DNA of 64,000 bases from Talinum fruticosum (lineage: Eukaryota; Streptophyta; Magnoliopsida; Caryophyllales; Talinaceae), in assembly GCA_021018815.1 (NCBI GenBank), contig JAITYX010000025.1, positions 3,072,501-3,136,500 on the forward strand. The letters run 5' to 3'. The notes below the pieces were generated by a model. That model did not search any database. It was not told the origin of the DNA and saw only the letters and a list, made by a program, of their open reading frames with translations. Of the stretch, positions 9,401-21,286 are shown piece by piece. Positions within the stretch are counted from its first letter, which is position 1. Each line of letters opens with the position of its first letter. The position numbers and the translations under genes were made by a program.

Positions 9401-12400
9401 AGGGTGTTTCGGGTTCGTTAGAGGAAGTGAGAAGGGTTAGTTTGTTTCGACTTGTAGGTGACTCGAAAAGAACAAAAGGGCATTGGTACCTAGACAGTGG
9501 ATGCTCACGCCACATATCAGGAGATTCAAGACTCTTTTCTCGAGTTAGAGGACTATAAAGGACGAAAAGTCACGTTTGGGGATTACAAGCAAAGGTAAGA
9601 TAATTGGTATTGGCAAGATTGGTAAAGGAAGCAATCTGGTCAGCCCAGTATACCTTGTCAAAGGGTTAAAGTACAACTTGCTAAGCATCTCTCAACTATG
9701 TGATAAAGGTTAAGAGGTAAGATTCACTCAAACCAATTGCTATATTTCTTATGATGCTACCAAAGAGATCAAGCTCTCGGGTAAGAGATCAGGTAACACT
9801 TACACTATTCCTCTTTCGACCCGAGTTAGACCTTATCATGTTTAAAAGTATGTCTTCATTATGATTCATGGGCATGGCATCGTAGACTAGGTTATGTTAG
9901 CATGCATACCATTAAGAAACTTGCATCCCATAGTTTAGTCGAGGATTCCCTAATTGTGCATTTAAGAAAGATAAAATCTGTGAAGCATGTACAAAAGGGA
10001 AACAAGTCGGATCATCTTTCAAATCTCTAAAACTCGTTTCCACATCCAAGGTGCTTGAAATGTTGCATATGGATTTATGTGGTGAAATCCCCGTCAAGAG
10101 TCTCGGAGGTAAATCATATGTGCTTGTTATTGTTGATGATTACTCACGATTTACCCGGGTGTGTTTTCTTAAGCATAAAAATGAAGCTTTCAAAGAGTTC
10201 AACAAGCTCGTAGGAAAATCCAAGTTGAGTCTCGGACTCGGATCCAGCAGAATTCGAACCGACCATGGAAGGGAGTTCGACTACTCGTAGTTTGCAGAGT
10301 TTTGTGATAAGAATGACATCTCTCACAACTTCTCAGCACCAAGAACTCCGCAATAAAATGAAGTGATGGAGAGAAAGAACAGAACCCTTGAAGAAATAGC
10401 AAGGACTATGATGATTGAACATAATCTACCCTACTATTTCTGGGCCGAGGTAGTCAACACAGCCTAACTACACTTTGAACAGATGCCTCATCGGACCCAT
10501 CCTGAAGAAAACTCCATACGAGCTCTACAAAGGGAAGAAACCCAATATTTAATACTTCAGACCCTTAGGATGTAAATGCTTTGTTCATAACAATGGTAAA
10601 GATCACCTGACCAGGTTTGATGCTCGGTCAGATGAAGGTATTTTTCTTGGTTATTCATCTCATAGCAAAGCTTATCGCATTTTCAATAAAAGAACTAACA
10701 AAATGGAAGAAAGCATCCACATTGTGTTTGCTGAGATTGAACAGGAAAAACCAAGTGAGTCACCATTCTCAAACCTAAAGCTCAGCAGAGATGATGATCG
10801 AGATGAAAATGAGCTCATCAAGAATCAAATCCATGACACTCGGAATGAAGTCACTCGTAACGAAGTGACTTAGAATGAGACAACTCAAGAACTAGCTGAG
10901 AATGTTGAAGGACAATCTGATGAACAAGCTCACTCATAACAGGCTTCTACAGATCAACCAATTCAACCTACGGATCTAGTGAACCAAAGAATAGGTAGAG
11001 CTTTCAAGTATGCTTCTAGTCACCCACTAGAAAATATCATATCCGACATCAACAAGTGGGGTAAGAACTCGTTCCTCTCTTCAAAATCTATGTGCATTCA
11101 CTGAATTCATATCATTAACTCGAACCCAGAAATGCACTAGAGGCCCTAAATGAACCTGAATGGGTAGAGACCATGCAAGAGGAACTCAATCAATTCGAAA
11201 GAAACCAAGTGTGGACTCCGACCCAACGAGCTTCTTACCACCTAGTCATAGGAACCAAATGGGTTTTTAAGAACAAACTGGATGAAGGTGGGTTGATTGT
11301 CGAAATAAGGCTAGACTTGTGGCTCAAGGTTACAATCAAGAAGAAATTGTGGGGAAACCTTTGCACCTGTAGCTGAATTGAAGCTATTAGAATTTTATTG
11401 GCATTTGTATCTAGCATGAATATCAAATTGTATCAAATGGATGTGAAATGTGCATTTCTCAATGGTTTTATTGAAGAGGAAGTCTATGTTCAGCAACCCC
11501 TGGATTTGAAAACTCATAATTTCCAAACTACAAAAAGCTCTCTATAGTCTTAAACAAGCTCCCGGAGCTTGGTTTGAAAGACTAAGCAATTTCTTGGTTC
11601 AAAATGATTTTAGAAGAGGTTAGATTGACAAGACTCTCTTTATAAAAACCAAGGGGAATGACTTTCCGATTGTTCGGATATATGTTGATAACATAATTTT
11701 TGGAGCTACTAATGAAATTCTATGTTGAGAATTTTCCGAGTTAATGAGATAGGAATTTCAAATGAGTATGATGGGAGAACTCAATTTCTTCCTTGGTCTA
11801 CAAATCAAGCAAGACAAAGATGGAATATATGTCCATCAATCAAAGTACACCAAGGAGCTGCTAAAGAAGCACAAACTTCAAGATGCAAAGCATGCAAGCA
11901 ACCCCCATAAGTAGCAGCATAAAACTGGACTCGGACGAAAAAGGTAAAGCACTAGATCGAAACTCTATCGAGGTATGATTGGATCTTTGCTATAGCTTAC
12001 TTCCAGTAGGCCATACATAATGTTTAGTGTATGCCTGTGTACAAGATTTCAAGCTAATCCAAAAGAATCACATCTCACTGCGGTGAAGAGAATATTCAAA
12101 TATCTTGCAGGTACTCGGAATTTAGGTCTATGGTACTCCGGAGACTCGGAACCGACTCTCATTGGATACTCGGATGTTGATTATGTTGGGTACAAAGTTG
12201 ATAGGAAAAGCACCTCGAGAGCCTGCCGGCTTCGGGTCAATCCTCGATATTTTAGCACTCAAAACTTAGTAGCTCTATCAATTGCCGAAGCTGAGTATAT
12301 TGCAACTGGGGCATGTTGTGCTCGATTTTATGGATAAAGCAACAATTGAGAGATCTTGGACTTACATTCAAATCAATTCCAATCAAGTGTGATAATCGAG

Positions 12401-12612
12401 TGCAATCAGTATCACCAAGAATTCGATTCAAGCACTCAAAGACAAAACATATTGAGGTCAGGTATCATTTCTTAAGAGACCATTATAAGAAATGTGATAT
12501 TGAACTTGAATTCATTCCTATCAATCTTCAATTAGCTGATATCTTTACTAAGCCACTTAGTGAGGATCGGCTTTGTTTTATTACGAATGAGCTTGGCATG
12601 ATTAATGCATAA
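9401..12612 (+). pseudogene. pol: E1 pol: PR-INT-RT-RNase H (broken)
   Basis: Copia-order polyprotein. Protease: WYLDSGCSRHISG at 9484-9522, with active site DSG. Integrase: GAG-pre-INT His/Cys finger (about 9880-9990), then catalytic D in MDLCGEIP (10069), D in RTDHGREF (10255) and E in ERKNRTLEEIA (10372). RT: ELNQFERNQVW (11177), [10 protein letters not shown] (11438) and a catalytic box reading YVDN instead of YVDD (11681-11692), which would abolish polymerase activity. RNase H: HLTAVKRIFKYLAGTRNLG (12072) through EAEYIATGACCA to the end LGMINA and stop at 12612. Frameshifts and stops are frequent. Confidence 0.88.
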
Positions 12613-13239
12613 TTATTATTTTTTTGATGTGTACTTACTTTCCTTAATAACCACTAGTTCAGTTGAACCAGTGATACTGAGCTAAGAGTTATTATTTGTT
12701 TGCGGTTTTGAGTCATTTAGAAACTTAGCTGAGTCGGACTTAGATTTTGAGAAAATGGACATCAAACTTCCGAAATCATCTCTAGACAGGTGGAGAATTT
12801 CGGAATTTATCTTAAAAATCTTTCTTTTTCTCTCTCTCTCTCTCTCGCGCGCTGTGATCGGACAACTAGCCGTTGGGAGACAACTGCTGGAATTCTAACC
12901 GTTGGAGAAGAGAACAGATCACACTCGGTCGAGGTGATCGCCGAGGAGCCGAGTTAGAACGGATATCGAAGGACGCTTACTTCTCTATAAATAGCGCGTA
13001 TTCTCCTTCATTTTGATACTTTACTCTTCGCTTACTTTCACTTTCACAATTAAATCTTCGAGAACAAGCTCTCTACGATCAAAGCAACACTCGCCGATCT
13101 CAAGCTTAGTGAAGAACATCTCAAGTAAGCTCTGTTACTCCGAGCTCTCTCTTCCTCTACTCTTTTCTTTTTCACTCTCCTCGAGCTTTCTCTCTCATCT
13201 CTCTTAAAAGCTCATCTTCTTTATCTTTTCTTCATCAAA
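12613..13239 (+). other. pol-ORF3 spacer with TC microsatellite
   Basis: This noncoding spacer is conserved among E1, M, P and partly E4. It contains ATGGACATCAAA...TTTCGGAA blocks (12755-12810), a (TC)n tract (about 12829-12846), a CGCGCG run, GGACAACTAGCCGTTGGGAG (12859) and the TATA box at 12986. About 220 bp of pyrimidine-rich leader follow to the ORF3 start. The layout resembles a compact promoter plus 5' UTR. Confidence 0.7.
12986..12993 (+). promoter_or_regulatory. ORF3 internal TATA box (E1)
   Basis: TATAAATA in CTTACTTCTCTATAAATAGC lies 254 bp before the ORF3 ATG. Its context differs from the LTR TATA (ATCTATAAATAGAAGCC). Equivalents occur at 36738-36745 (minus strand) and 44819-44826, and a cut copy at 1424. 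Confidence 0.6.
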
Positions 13240-14855
13240 ATGCCCAAAAGAGGTTCTCACCCTGATTTTCTTGGTTCCGCAACCAACAAACCACGCACTA
13301 AAAGCGAGGAAGGCCCTTCCGATCCGTCCAAACCTCTTGTTACCCAAAGCATTCGACGCTGGATGATAAATTCTTTCCAACCACAAAATTTTCGTGGCTG
13401 CCTCACATCCAATCCATTGGGGTCTACAATTTTCTTTGTTTTAGCAAGTTCATTTACCCCGAACTCATCTCCGAGTTTTACACTCATCTTTCTAGCTCGA
13501 GGGTATCCTCACCTCACGCGTTCGTAACATCACCGTTCGCATCAATACTTCCCTCCTCCATCGACTTTTCAAGGTATCCTCTCTTTTTTGAACAGCAACC
13601 CCATACCTTTCAACGAGGTTGCTAACGACTTCTTTGAGAAGTACGCTAAAGAATTCCCCGGGTCACGCAAAAACTTCTCAGTGACGCAAATAAAGTCGAA
13701 GCTCGTCTTCCGTGTTTCCTGCGTATGAGAACCTTCTTCTCACAGCATTCTAGCAAGGAGAACCCTAACTCCAAGCATCTCAAAGCTCTTTTCGATATTC
13801 TAGAGGGCTACGAAGTAGACCTCTTTCCCGTCATAATCGAGCAAATAGAAGTTATGCCGGCTCAAACTCGGAACAAGAAGACCACCCCTCTTTCTTTTGG
13901 TGCTCTTCTCACCCTCATCTTCAAACAGAGTTAAAGTTCCTCTTCCCTCGGATCCTAATGCAGTTTCTAAGGCTGCCATAGTTGTTGGCAAAAGGAACTT
14001 CTTGGGTATGGATACCAGGAAACCCAACTGCGTGTCCGGGTTCATAGCTCGAACCGAGGCCACCTTCTCCGTCTCGGACTCGGACTCAGCCCTCTCTCTC
14101 TCTACCTCCTCAACCTGGTGGTACCTCCACCTTAGGTGTTTCTCAAACTCTTTCTTCTGTTTTGTCCACCGCTTTCATGGATAAAATCTCCTCGGTGTCC
14201 TTTGAACTTAAGGACATTCTCCGGTCATTCAACACTCGTCTTCCAGTCTATGACCATTAACCGTAAAACAGACTTAATCCCGAATCCGAGAGCAGCAGGA
14301 TGTGCTACTCGAGATGAAGGCTCTGGTTAAGGAGTAGAGGCAGCTGATCGAGCTTCTTCAGGAGAGGCGTTCAAAGGCGGCTTAGGATCCCGTCAACTCG
14401 GACACCTCATAATCCTCGAGTCCGGCCAAATCATCCTTAGAAGAGGAAGAAGAAGCAGAAGAAGGAGAAGAAGCGAGCTCGCGGCTCGAGCGACTCCATC
14501 TCGAGGAAGGGGAGAAAGAAGAGTCAAAGCACGGAGCGTAAGCCGAGGTTCAGGGTGTTCCGAAACGCAACCTCGAAGTGATCCGCTCGTGACAGTAGTC
14601 CGAGTGGGTCGAAGACCTCGCTAACCATGGTCGAGCCAACACCGGTCGCCCGAGCACACCCCTCCAGCGAGACGTGTTCCAGGAGGATGAGCCTCTAGAC
14701 GACCTCATTCTAGGTCGGCCACTCGAACCGAGCCGATGCCAGAAATCCTAATGTTGCCCCCACCACGTTCAACTATATCTTCAAGATCTTATCAACGCAG
14801 ACGCACTACTCGTCCTTCGCCTTACACTCGATCTGCTCCATCCCCTCCTTCTTAG
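13240..14855 (+). pseudogene. SIRE ORF3 of unknown function (E1)
   Basis: The ORF starts MPKRGSHPDF, chosen because M and P begin at the same place. Pieces in order: a basic N-terminus with KPRTKSEEGPSDPSKP; a conserved middle region (DDKFFPTTKFSW, YNFLCFSKFIYPEL, SEFYTHL); FNEVANDFFEKYAKEFP (13609); LKALFDILEGYEVDLFPVII (13778); FGALLTLIFKQ; VPLPSDPNAVSKAAIVVGKR; a Ser-rich stretch; an acidic Glu-rich run (14440-14530); and an Arg/Ser/Pro tail ending RSAPSPPS at 14855. No signal peptide or transmembrane helix is visible, so an envelope role is not supported. The middle part may relate to the plant 'putative transposon protein' domain seen in some retroelements; that is a guess from pattern. 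Several frameshifts are present. Confidence 0.65.
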
Positions 14856-15373
14856 TTTTCTTTTCTCGTTTTTCAAGTTTTTTTGTGTTTGTTGTTTTGT
14901 CCGGACATCAAATCTATATCTACTTGATACATTCTTCCTCTTTTTGTTTTTGCTGAAATACAAGGGGGAGAATAGTTAGAAAAATTTATTGTCTTGTTTT
15001 GGGGGAGTTTCTCTCACCCTCTCTTATGTAATTTTCTTATCTTTAATGAATAAATGCATAATTGTTATCTCGCCTTCTAGGTTTACTACTTAAAGAAATT
15101 ATTTCTAAGTTTCTATAATGACAGTTCATTAATAATTCTCGCTATCAGCGTCCAATCATTGATATGTCTATCAGTATTTTTTTCTTGCTCGATACCTTAG
15201 CTCCTGCTATGCAACCTCAGCTTATTTGCTCTAATAGATAAATGTGCTCTTATAGAACTCCATTTTATCACATCTTACCGACTTATTTTCTCGAGCAAGA
15301 TTGAAAAATCGGATCTATATCACTAACAAAGTTTTGTCTAACTATGGAATGCCTTTCATCAAAAAGGGGAGAT
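14856..15373 (+). other. ORF3-to-LTR spacer and polypurine tract (E1)
   Basis: T-rich noncoding sequence ends in GAATGCCTTTCATCAAAAAG and the polypurine tract AAAAAGGGGAGAT (15361-15373), directly before the 3' LTR start. Confidence 0.8.
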
Positions 15374-16980
15374 TGAAGACTCAAACTTTACATATACATC
15401 ATTCCGAGTTCCATCAAAGGATCAGGTATAAAACTTCAGCTCTCATAAGGTTTTGATTACAAGTCATTCTATGTGCCTTAAAAACTTTTCTAAGTGATAC
15501 AAGCATCTTTTCCGAGTGTTACAGAATCTATTGCATTTGTTTTCATCTCGCTTCGATCGACTCGTAAAGCATACTCTTACATGCCATTCTACACACTTTT
15601 CCGAGTCACTCGGACAACACTCAAATATATCGCATGTTCAAATATTTACTATAACGTGCATAAACTCATATCTCGACTTCGTATTCCAAGAATTTCCATG
15701 TTAATTCATTCTTCTAAATCAGCATATTTTGTTTGAACTTTGCTTTGTCTAAATCAAGTCTGTCTACTATGTTGTTCTTTATCCGACTTGATTCTCTTTT
15801 AGACTCGACTCGGATGGATTTTGAGTCTCATGGATATTAGACTCGTAAAATTTCATTCCTTTTCGACTCAAATAATTATTCACTTAACTATCTTAATTAA
15901 TTTTTTTTATCTATGTCTAATTTTGGACCAAAGTATTTCATACTTTGAGTACGAAATTGATTTACTTTTACAAAGTTATTCAAATGAGGCTATCCTATTT
16001 TTGAATTACAAAAGTAACCGACTTCAAAACGTCAAATCACCAGCAGACGAGGCTTTTTCCACTTCGACCAAGGCCCGGACACCGTGTCGTGGTTATCTCG
16101 TTTCCAAAACTGGAAATCTGCAACGCTAAGCTTAACGGTGGTTTCCACCTTACTTTTCAAGACATCACCAAGTGAATTGGGACTTCGAAATGAGTCAAGA
16201 GCCGTTGCCCAAAGTTCACACTCGAACGGATATTTTCCGAGTGACTCAAAAATCCATTACAATGGTCACAAAGGACTTCCAATCGAAGATGGCCACAACG
16301 GCTAATATGCTTGGCTATCTATAAATAGAAGCCAACTCTCAAGACTTGAAGATTGCTAAATCAATTGTCAATACACATACTTAAGCAAAAGTCTTTGTAT
16401 TCATACTCAATCTTTTACTTATAACTACAACTTTGTACTTAATATTCTCTCGAGTTGTAAGGTCTTGTAATAAGTTACAACACTTATTCTTACTTTTGAG
16501 TAAGGTCCCTTGACTAAGCTGTAAGGGCTAACTCAGCTTCGCTTGTCCCTAGTCTGTAAAGGTTATCTTAATTAGGAAGTACTACATCGGATAAGGGAAT
16601 TTCGAGTCTAGGAAAAACTTGTAAGGAGTTGTCTAAGGGAGCAACTCTAGGTGAGTCATTCTACCGTATTTTGTGGATTCAAAATAGTGGATTTGACTTC
16701 GTGCTTGGATTAGCGTGGTCCATGGTTTTCTCGCCCGAAGAGGGTTTCCACGTAATTTCGAGTTGATACTTTTCCGAGTCCAATCTAGACTCGGACAAAT
16801 TTAAAGTTCTATCCAATCTGTATCTTCATCTTCGTCTTAACTCGAGTCGGTGTTTTTCCGAGTTCATTCTTGACTCACATTCTCCTCGGAGTCATATCTA
16901 GTGCTTAACTCGAGCGAATTTCCTCATAACCTTATTCACCCCCTGTAGGGTGACTTAGCTTCTCCGAGAGCAAACCTTCA
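15374..16980 (+). mobile_element. E1 3' LTR
   Basis: A 1607-bp LTR from TGAAGACTC to GCAAACCTTCA, followed by the GTCCT target duplication (16981-16985). It has the same U3 palindrome (15601-15613) and TATA box (16320-16327) as the 5' LTR. Several of its differences from the 5' LTR are single-base indels at CAG/CTG sites. Confidence 0.9.
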
Positions 16981-16985
16981 GTCCT
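16981..16985 (+). repeat. Target site duplication of E1 (right)
   Basis: GTCCT matches 6003-6007. The solo LTR that was interrupted resumes at 16986. Confidence 0.8.
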
Positions 16986-19379
16986 CGTAACAAGAAAACA
17001 CCGAGATGCGAATTTGCATAGAATAAAGCATAAACTAAGGGAGTCGCGATCAGCTTTTAAGAAAGAAAAACTAACACAATACAAAGTAAAACGATTGATC
17101 TTCTAATCTTAGTATGGGAAAACTAAGACTAAAAGAGACCAAAATGACTCCATCGATCTTTAACAAGGAATCGGATTCGGGGCAAGGGTACGAAACGTAG
17201 GGATAAACCCTTGCGTTCCGCCCGTCCGAAGATGGCCATTACTAATTTGAGTAGTGTGTTAATAAAGATGTAAGAAACTAAGCATACAGCAACATGCAAA
17301 ACAAAACTTAAAGCAACCAAAACATAACTAGGAAAGCGATAAAGGAAAGCAAGAAAGAAAGCGTTAAAAGAAAGAAAATCGAGAAATAAAGGATTACATC
17401 GGTCGAGGAGGAAATTAAAGCGATTACATCTCTTAAACCACAATACGGAAAATGAATAAAACAAAAATAAATATGACCATCCGAAGGCTGAAATATTGCC
17501 CTTAGGTTGTCCCACCTTGGTGATCCGGATCTCCTCGCTGGATCTCTCAATGCAAAGCCGACAATACAAAGAAAAAGGCTGGTTTTATTAATTGTCTTTA
17601 GGGTATGGCAGGTGATCCGTTGAATGAGTGCCCGAGAGATCAAAATAATCGAATATTCTTTAGCTCTTTACACGGATTCAACGATGAAAGATGAAGGTTT
17701 ATGTAAAATTCGGCATAGTAACAGCTTAGATAAGAGCGTTCAAGTTAACTTTTAGCAACGTAATGCTAAGGCAGGAAGTCTGTATGGGGATGAGAGTCAT
17801 ACATCCTTTTTTTTATAGGAGAAGACCTAGGTCACAAATGACCTAGGGTTTGCCTCCATTCAGCCGTCCAAACAAGTGAAAGAAAACCGGACCATTCCTT
17901 AAGAGATAGAACCATATTAGAAAGAGATAAAACCGGATAGAACCAGTTAAAAATGCAAAGGCGGGCGCCGACCGACCGGGCGCTCCTAGGGTTTTGTGCC
18001 CTAGTTGTGTTTCCGAGGACTCTCTAAGCTCAAAACACAGCGTTCCACCATGCTTATAGAAGGCGGGTGCTGGCCTCACGACGTCATTTAGAGGAAGGAG
18101 CTTCTAGCCTTGTGTGGGCTGTCTCGTGAAGCTCAAAACGCAGCACTTTAATGCTCCCGATCATGAAATGCAATGCTTTAACGTTGTCTTCATGTCTTTA
18201 GCTCCATGTCCGACTTGAATGAAAGTAGAATGCAGTATTCGCACTTGGAATTTCCCGACACACATCATGGGACTCCACAATCTCTAAAGGCTTGGTTCGG
18301 CTCTTGGATTGTCCGAAAGAAAAGAGGATTTGTGGACCAACCTAAGACAAAAGGCTATTTAAGTGGTGTTGCGGGTTCTTTGTGGTTTACTAGCTTATAT
18401 TGCATCAATCAATCACGGTCTGGAATCCAAATCCACATACGAGACTCGGGATTATCCTCGATCGACAAAACAAAACATAGAAATAATGAGATAAAGGGTG
18501 ACACTTTTTAGGTGTCTACACGGTCCAAACTCGAACCTAACCTAGTTAGACCGAAGATCAAATAAGAGAGAAGAAACGGACCGAAAACCGGACTAAATAA
18601 AAGAAGGTTCGGACCGGAAAAAATTAAACTAAATTCAAACCGAACATGAAGAAAAGAAACTAAAAGGAGAAGGAATGGCACAAAGCATGTAACAAAACTT
18701 GCCATTAATAACTTCGTGGTATTCAGCCCTATGAATTGAATAAAGAAGACGAAAATTTTTTATTTTAAACCAAAAGTTTAACACATTCCATTATCAAAAC
18801 TAATTTCTAAATAAAGGGGGATGAGAAAGAAACATGAATCAAATAATCACAAATGGAAACTAATAACTAAAACACCAAACGGACTAATAATAATCAATTA
18901 GTCAAACACACAAAAGGCTAGAAGTAGAATGAAGAAAATAATCAAGAAATCAAAATTTCTATTAGGTATTAAAGCCTAATCAAGAACCGACCCATAAAAT
19001 TAAAATTAAACATATCAAATAAGTAATTCAAGACCAAATTAAATTTTACAAATAACGGAAGGACCTGGTAGAAAGAGTTTTCAAAGCGATTGAGATTTTG
19101 ACAAGCAAAAACAGGGATTTGAAGTCATGGCTAAAATATATACAAACTTAGGCTGGAAGATGAGCATCGCTGTAATACCGGAAACGTGTCGTCCTTATGT
19201 TTTTCTTCATTTTATTTATGTTGTTAGCTTAGTGATGAAACTCGGTCTCGTTTGGAAGTTCGGGTCATAAATGGACTAAAACAACGTGATAGAAGTTGAA
19301 GAAGAAATTTAGAAACATATTTGCAACTATAATAGTTGTTTTCTTAGGAAATTTTATTAATCATTCTTTTTTAGCAAGC

Positions 19380-19535
19380 ACACCACAAAACAGTCCAAAC
19401 ATATTTTTCTAGGTTTGGGTTAAACTAATGATTCAGCCAACCCAAACCAGAGTTGAAACTCCCAAGCGTGGAGTCGAACTAATGCCGGACGTCCCAGCTA
19501 GGGCTCGTTCATCTATCTAAGACTGCACCAGCCTA
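19380..19535 (-). mobile_element. Possible tRNA-derived SINE
   Basis: On the minus strand, GGCTGGTGCAGTCTTAGA (start near 19535) resembles a pol III A box. TTAGTTCGACTCC, about 50 bp downstream, resembles a B box (GGTTCGANTCC). Between them lies CTAGCTGGGACGTCCGGCAT. The spacing fits a tRNA-derived SINE head. It is too diverged to be a working tRNA. A 10-bp inverted repeat (GGTTTGGGTT at 19412-19421, AACCCAAACC at 19439-19448) sits in the tail. Flanking duplications were not identified. Confidence 0.4.
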
Positions 19536-20221
19536 GACTGAAAATCGAATACCAAAAAACTAGGGACCGAGAATTGAACCGAATAAGATCGGTTCGATGT
19601 AGGACCGGACAGTGAAAACTTGGACAAAACCCGCACCGGATCGAATCTAAACCAAAAGTGTGGGAGCATTTTTTCGTTTGTTTTTTTTCTGCTATTAAAT
19701 GAAGCACAAAGAAAAATGACCCGAAAAAACTTTCCATTATTTAAGAACACAAGGATATATAGAAAATTCCAAACCTTACACTAAAGAACTTGGTTCCAAG
19801 GCCGTTCCTTAATAGCTAGCTTGTGCAATTAATTATGCATATTTGATGCAATTTTGTTTTCTTACCACACCGAGAAAGGGAAAACCTTGAACACTCATTG
19901 TAATCACATTATCGGACTAATAATAAGAGACAGCAAGTGGTGATAACAATTCAGCAATTAATTATGTATAGTCAAAATTCAAGCATCTCAAGTTCTCGAG
20001 CTACGGGTACACTCGAATAGGCAATTGAAACGGAAAAATAGAAAAGCATAATCTTTTATTTTTAGTCTCCATATAACACAATCACAATAGAAAAGAGAGA
20101 GGAGAGTTTATGAGAGCCTAGGAGGAATACCGGGTAGTGGGGAATGGAGACCCACGTTCGCGGAGCGAAGCGGAGGAAGAGTCATTGGGTAAGTGATCAA
20201 ACACACCAAAGAGGGGAGAGG

Positions 20222-20222
20222 G

Positions 20223-20280
<58 letters not shown>
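20222..20280 (+). repeat. GA/TC microsatellite
   Basis: About 60 bp of nearly pure GA dinucleotide, with one AAA interruption. On the minus strand it produces artificial Ser-Leu repeat ORFs. Confidence 0.9.
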
Positions 20281-20284
<4 letters not shown>

Positions 20285-21286
20285 CTAGTTGAGAAGCGAG
20301 AGTCGAAATACCGAGATTGAGTCTCCGGGAGTGAGAAATGATGTCTTTCTTCCGAGGGAATGGGCTGGAGAAAGAGGGCAATGAATGAGACTCGGGAGAT
20401 TGTGTGGCTAGGGCATTGAGTGAGAGAGAGAAAGAGAGAGACAGAGAGTCCCGCATAGATGAGGAAGGGGAGGGAGGACAAATACCTAGGTACTTCAAAA
20501 CACAAAAAACCCTAATTTAAATATCTTTATTCGGTCCAAACCGATGGACCGGTGGACCAAATCGGACCAGGTCGAAGACCGAATAACCGAAATTTTAGGA
20601 CCGAGGGTTGGACAGAACTTCATCGATCTCATCTGGTTCACACCGGTTTTCTGTCCGGTCCGGTTTTGGAACGAATAATGCACAATCTTACTCCCAACTA
20701 CTCAAAACACAAGTGTGTTGCCTTTTTAGTTGCCAAGCTTAGCACACGCTCCCAAACGTTCAAACGACGTCGGTTTGGGTTAGACACAAGACCCTAAAAT
20801 TTCTCCGAGTAGTCCGGTTTTTACCATTTTAGATCTCTCGATTTTTTCTTTATCCTATTCCGACAATCTCGGACCTGGTTCTATCCAGGTGACCGGTGGC
20901 TGGAGGCCTTTTTAGGGTTTTTGCACCCTAATAAATTCCAATAAATAGAGGATTTCCCTTCTCATTTCAAACCAATTTCAACTAGAAAAACCCCCACTTC
21001 TACTGAAATTCTCTCTCCCACACGCTTTTCTCTTTACTCTCACTCATCCTTAGTCAAAACTCCATTCTAAGCCTTCACAAAAGGCCTTTTATGTGCATCC
21101 AAAAACAAGAGTATATCATTCATTTCCTTTTTAGGATTGGTCTTTCCTCGGATCTAACACTTGAGTCCCTTCTCCCCAAAGCTTGTTTCCTCTAACAACT
21201 CCTAAGCAATTATTCTTTTCGACTACATAACAGGGAAGGCTTCGCAACTGGATATCGTCGGATTCGAGTACTAAATGGCTGGAATG

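Larger units (their letters stand above)
6008..16980 (+). mobile_element. Full-length SIRE-type copia element E1
   Basis: A 10,973-bp Ty1/copia element with all landmarks: two LTRs of about 1.6 kb in the same orientation, a 5-bp target duplication GTCCT, a Met-tRNA primer site, gag, protease, integrase, RT, RNase H, an extra ORF3, a polypurine tract and a 3' LTR. The domain order PR-INT-RT-RH defines copia. The large size, long LTRs and ORF after pol fit the SIRE/Maximus lineage. The LTRs differ by roughly 5% by eye, including many CAG/CTG-linked indels. All reading frames are interrupted, so it is non-autonomous as assembled. Confidence 0.9.
5534..18520 (+). mobile_element. Gypsy-like solo LTR, split by SIRE E1
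   Basis: This long LTR (474 bp at 5534-6007 plus 1535 bp at 16986-18520, about 2.0 kb) starts CGTAGGAACCATGG and ends GGTGTCTACA. It is flanked by the same 5 bp, CGGTC, at 5529-5533 and 18521-18525. A single LTR with matching target duplications is a solo LTR, the product of LTR-LTR recombination. A diverged second copy at 21287 starts TGTAGGAACCATGG, so the first base here is probably T to C. The GGTGTCTACA end resembles some plant Ty3/gypsy (Tat-like) LTRs, but the lineage is uncertain. Element E1 inserted into it later. Confidence 0.75.
18526..21286. other. Noncoding interval between two LTRs of one family
   Basis: No gene is supportable here. Three stretches (18522-18640, 19555-19640, 20525-20670) are rich in ACCGGA/TCGGTC words such as GACCGAAAACCGGAC and CCGGTCCGGTTTTGG, a pattern seen in old plant transposon debris. 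18700-19380 is AT-rich with nothing recognisable. A possible SINE lies near 19380-19535 and a GA microsatellite at 20222-20280. At 20800-21200 a TATA-like ATAAATAG (about 20941) precedes pyrimidine-rich sequence resembling a leader, without an attached ORF. Confidence 0.5.

Noticed and set aside
17129..17643. Minus-strand ORFs of 111-146 residues with hydrophobic runs
   Set aside because: They lie inside the gypsy-like solo LTR. The second LTR copy at 21287 does not keep the frames, so they are chance ORFs.
19460..19535. A functional tRNA gene
   Set aside because: Box-like motifs are present but no clean acceptor stem or anticodon arm can be drawn. A SINE head or tRNA relic is a better fit.
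20118..20505. Two long minus-strand ORFs rich in Ser-Leu repeats
   Set aside because: They are translations of the GA/TC microsatellite and its flanks, with no domain or codon signal beyond the repeat.
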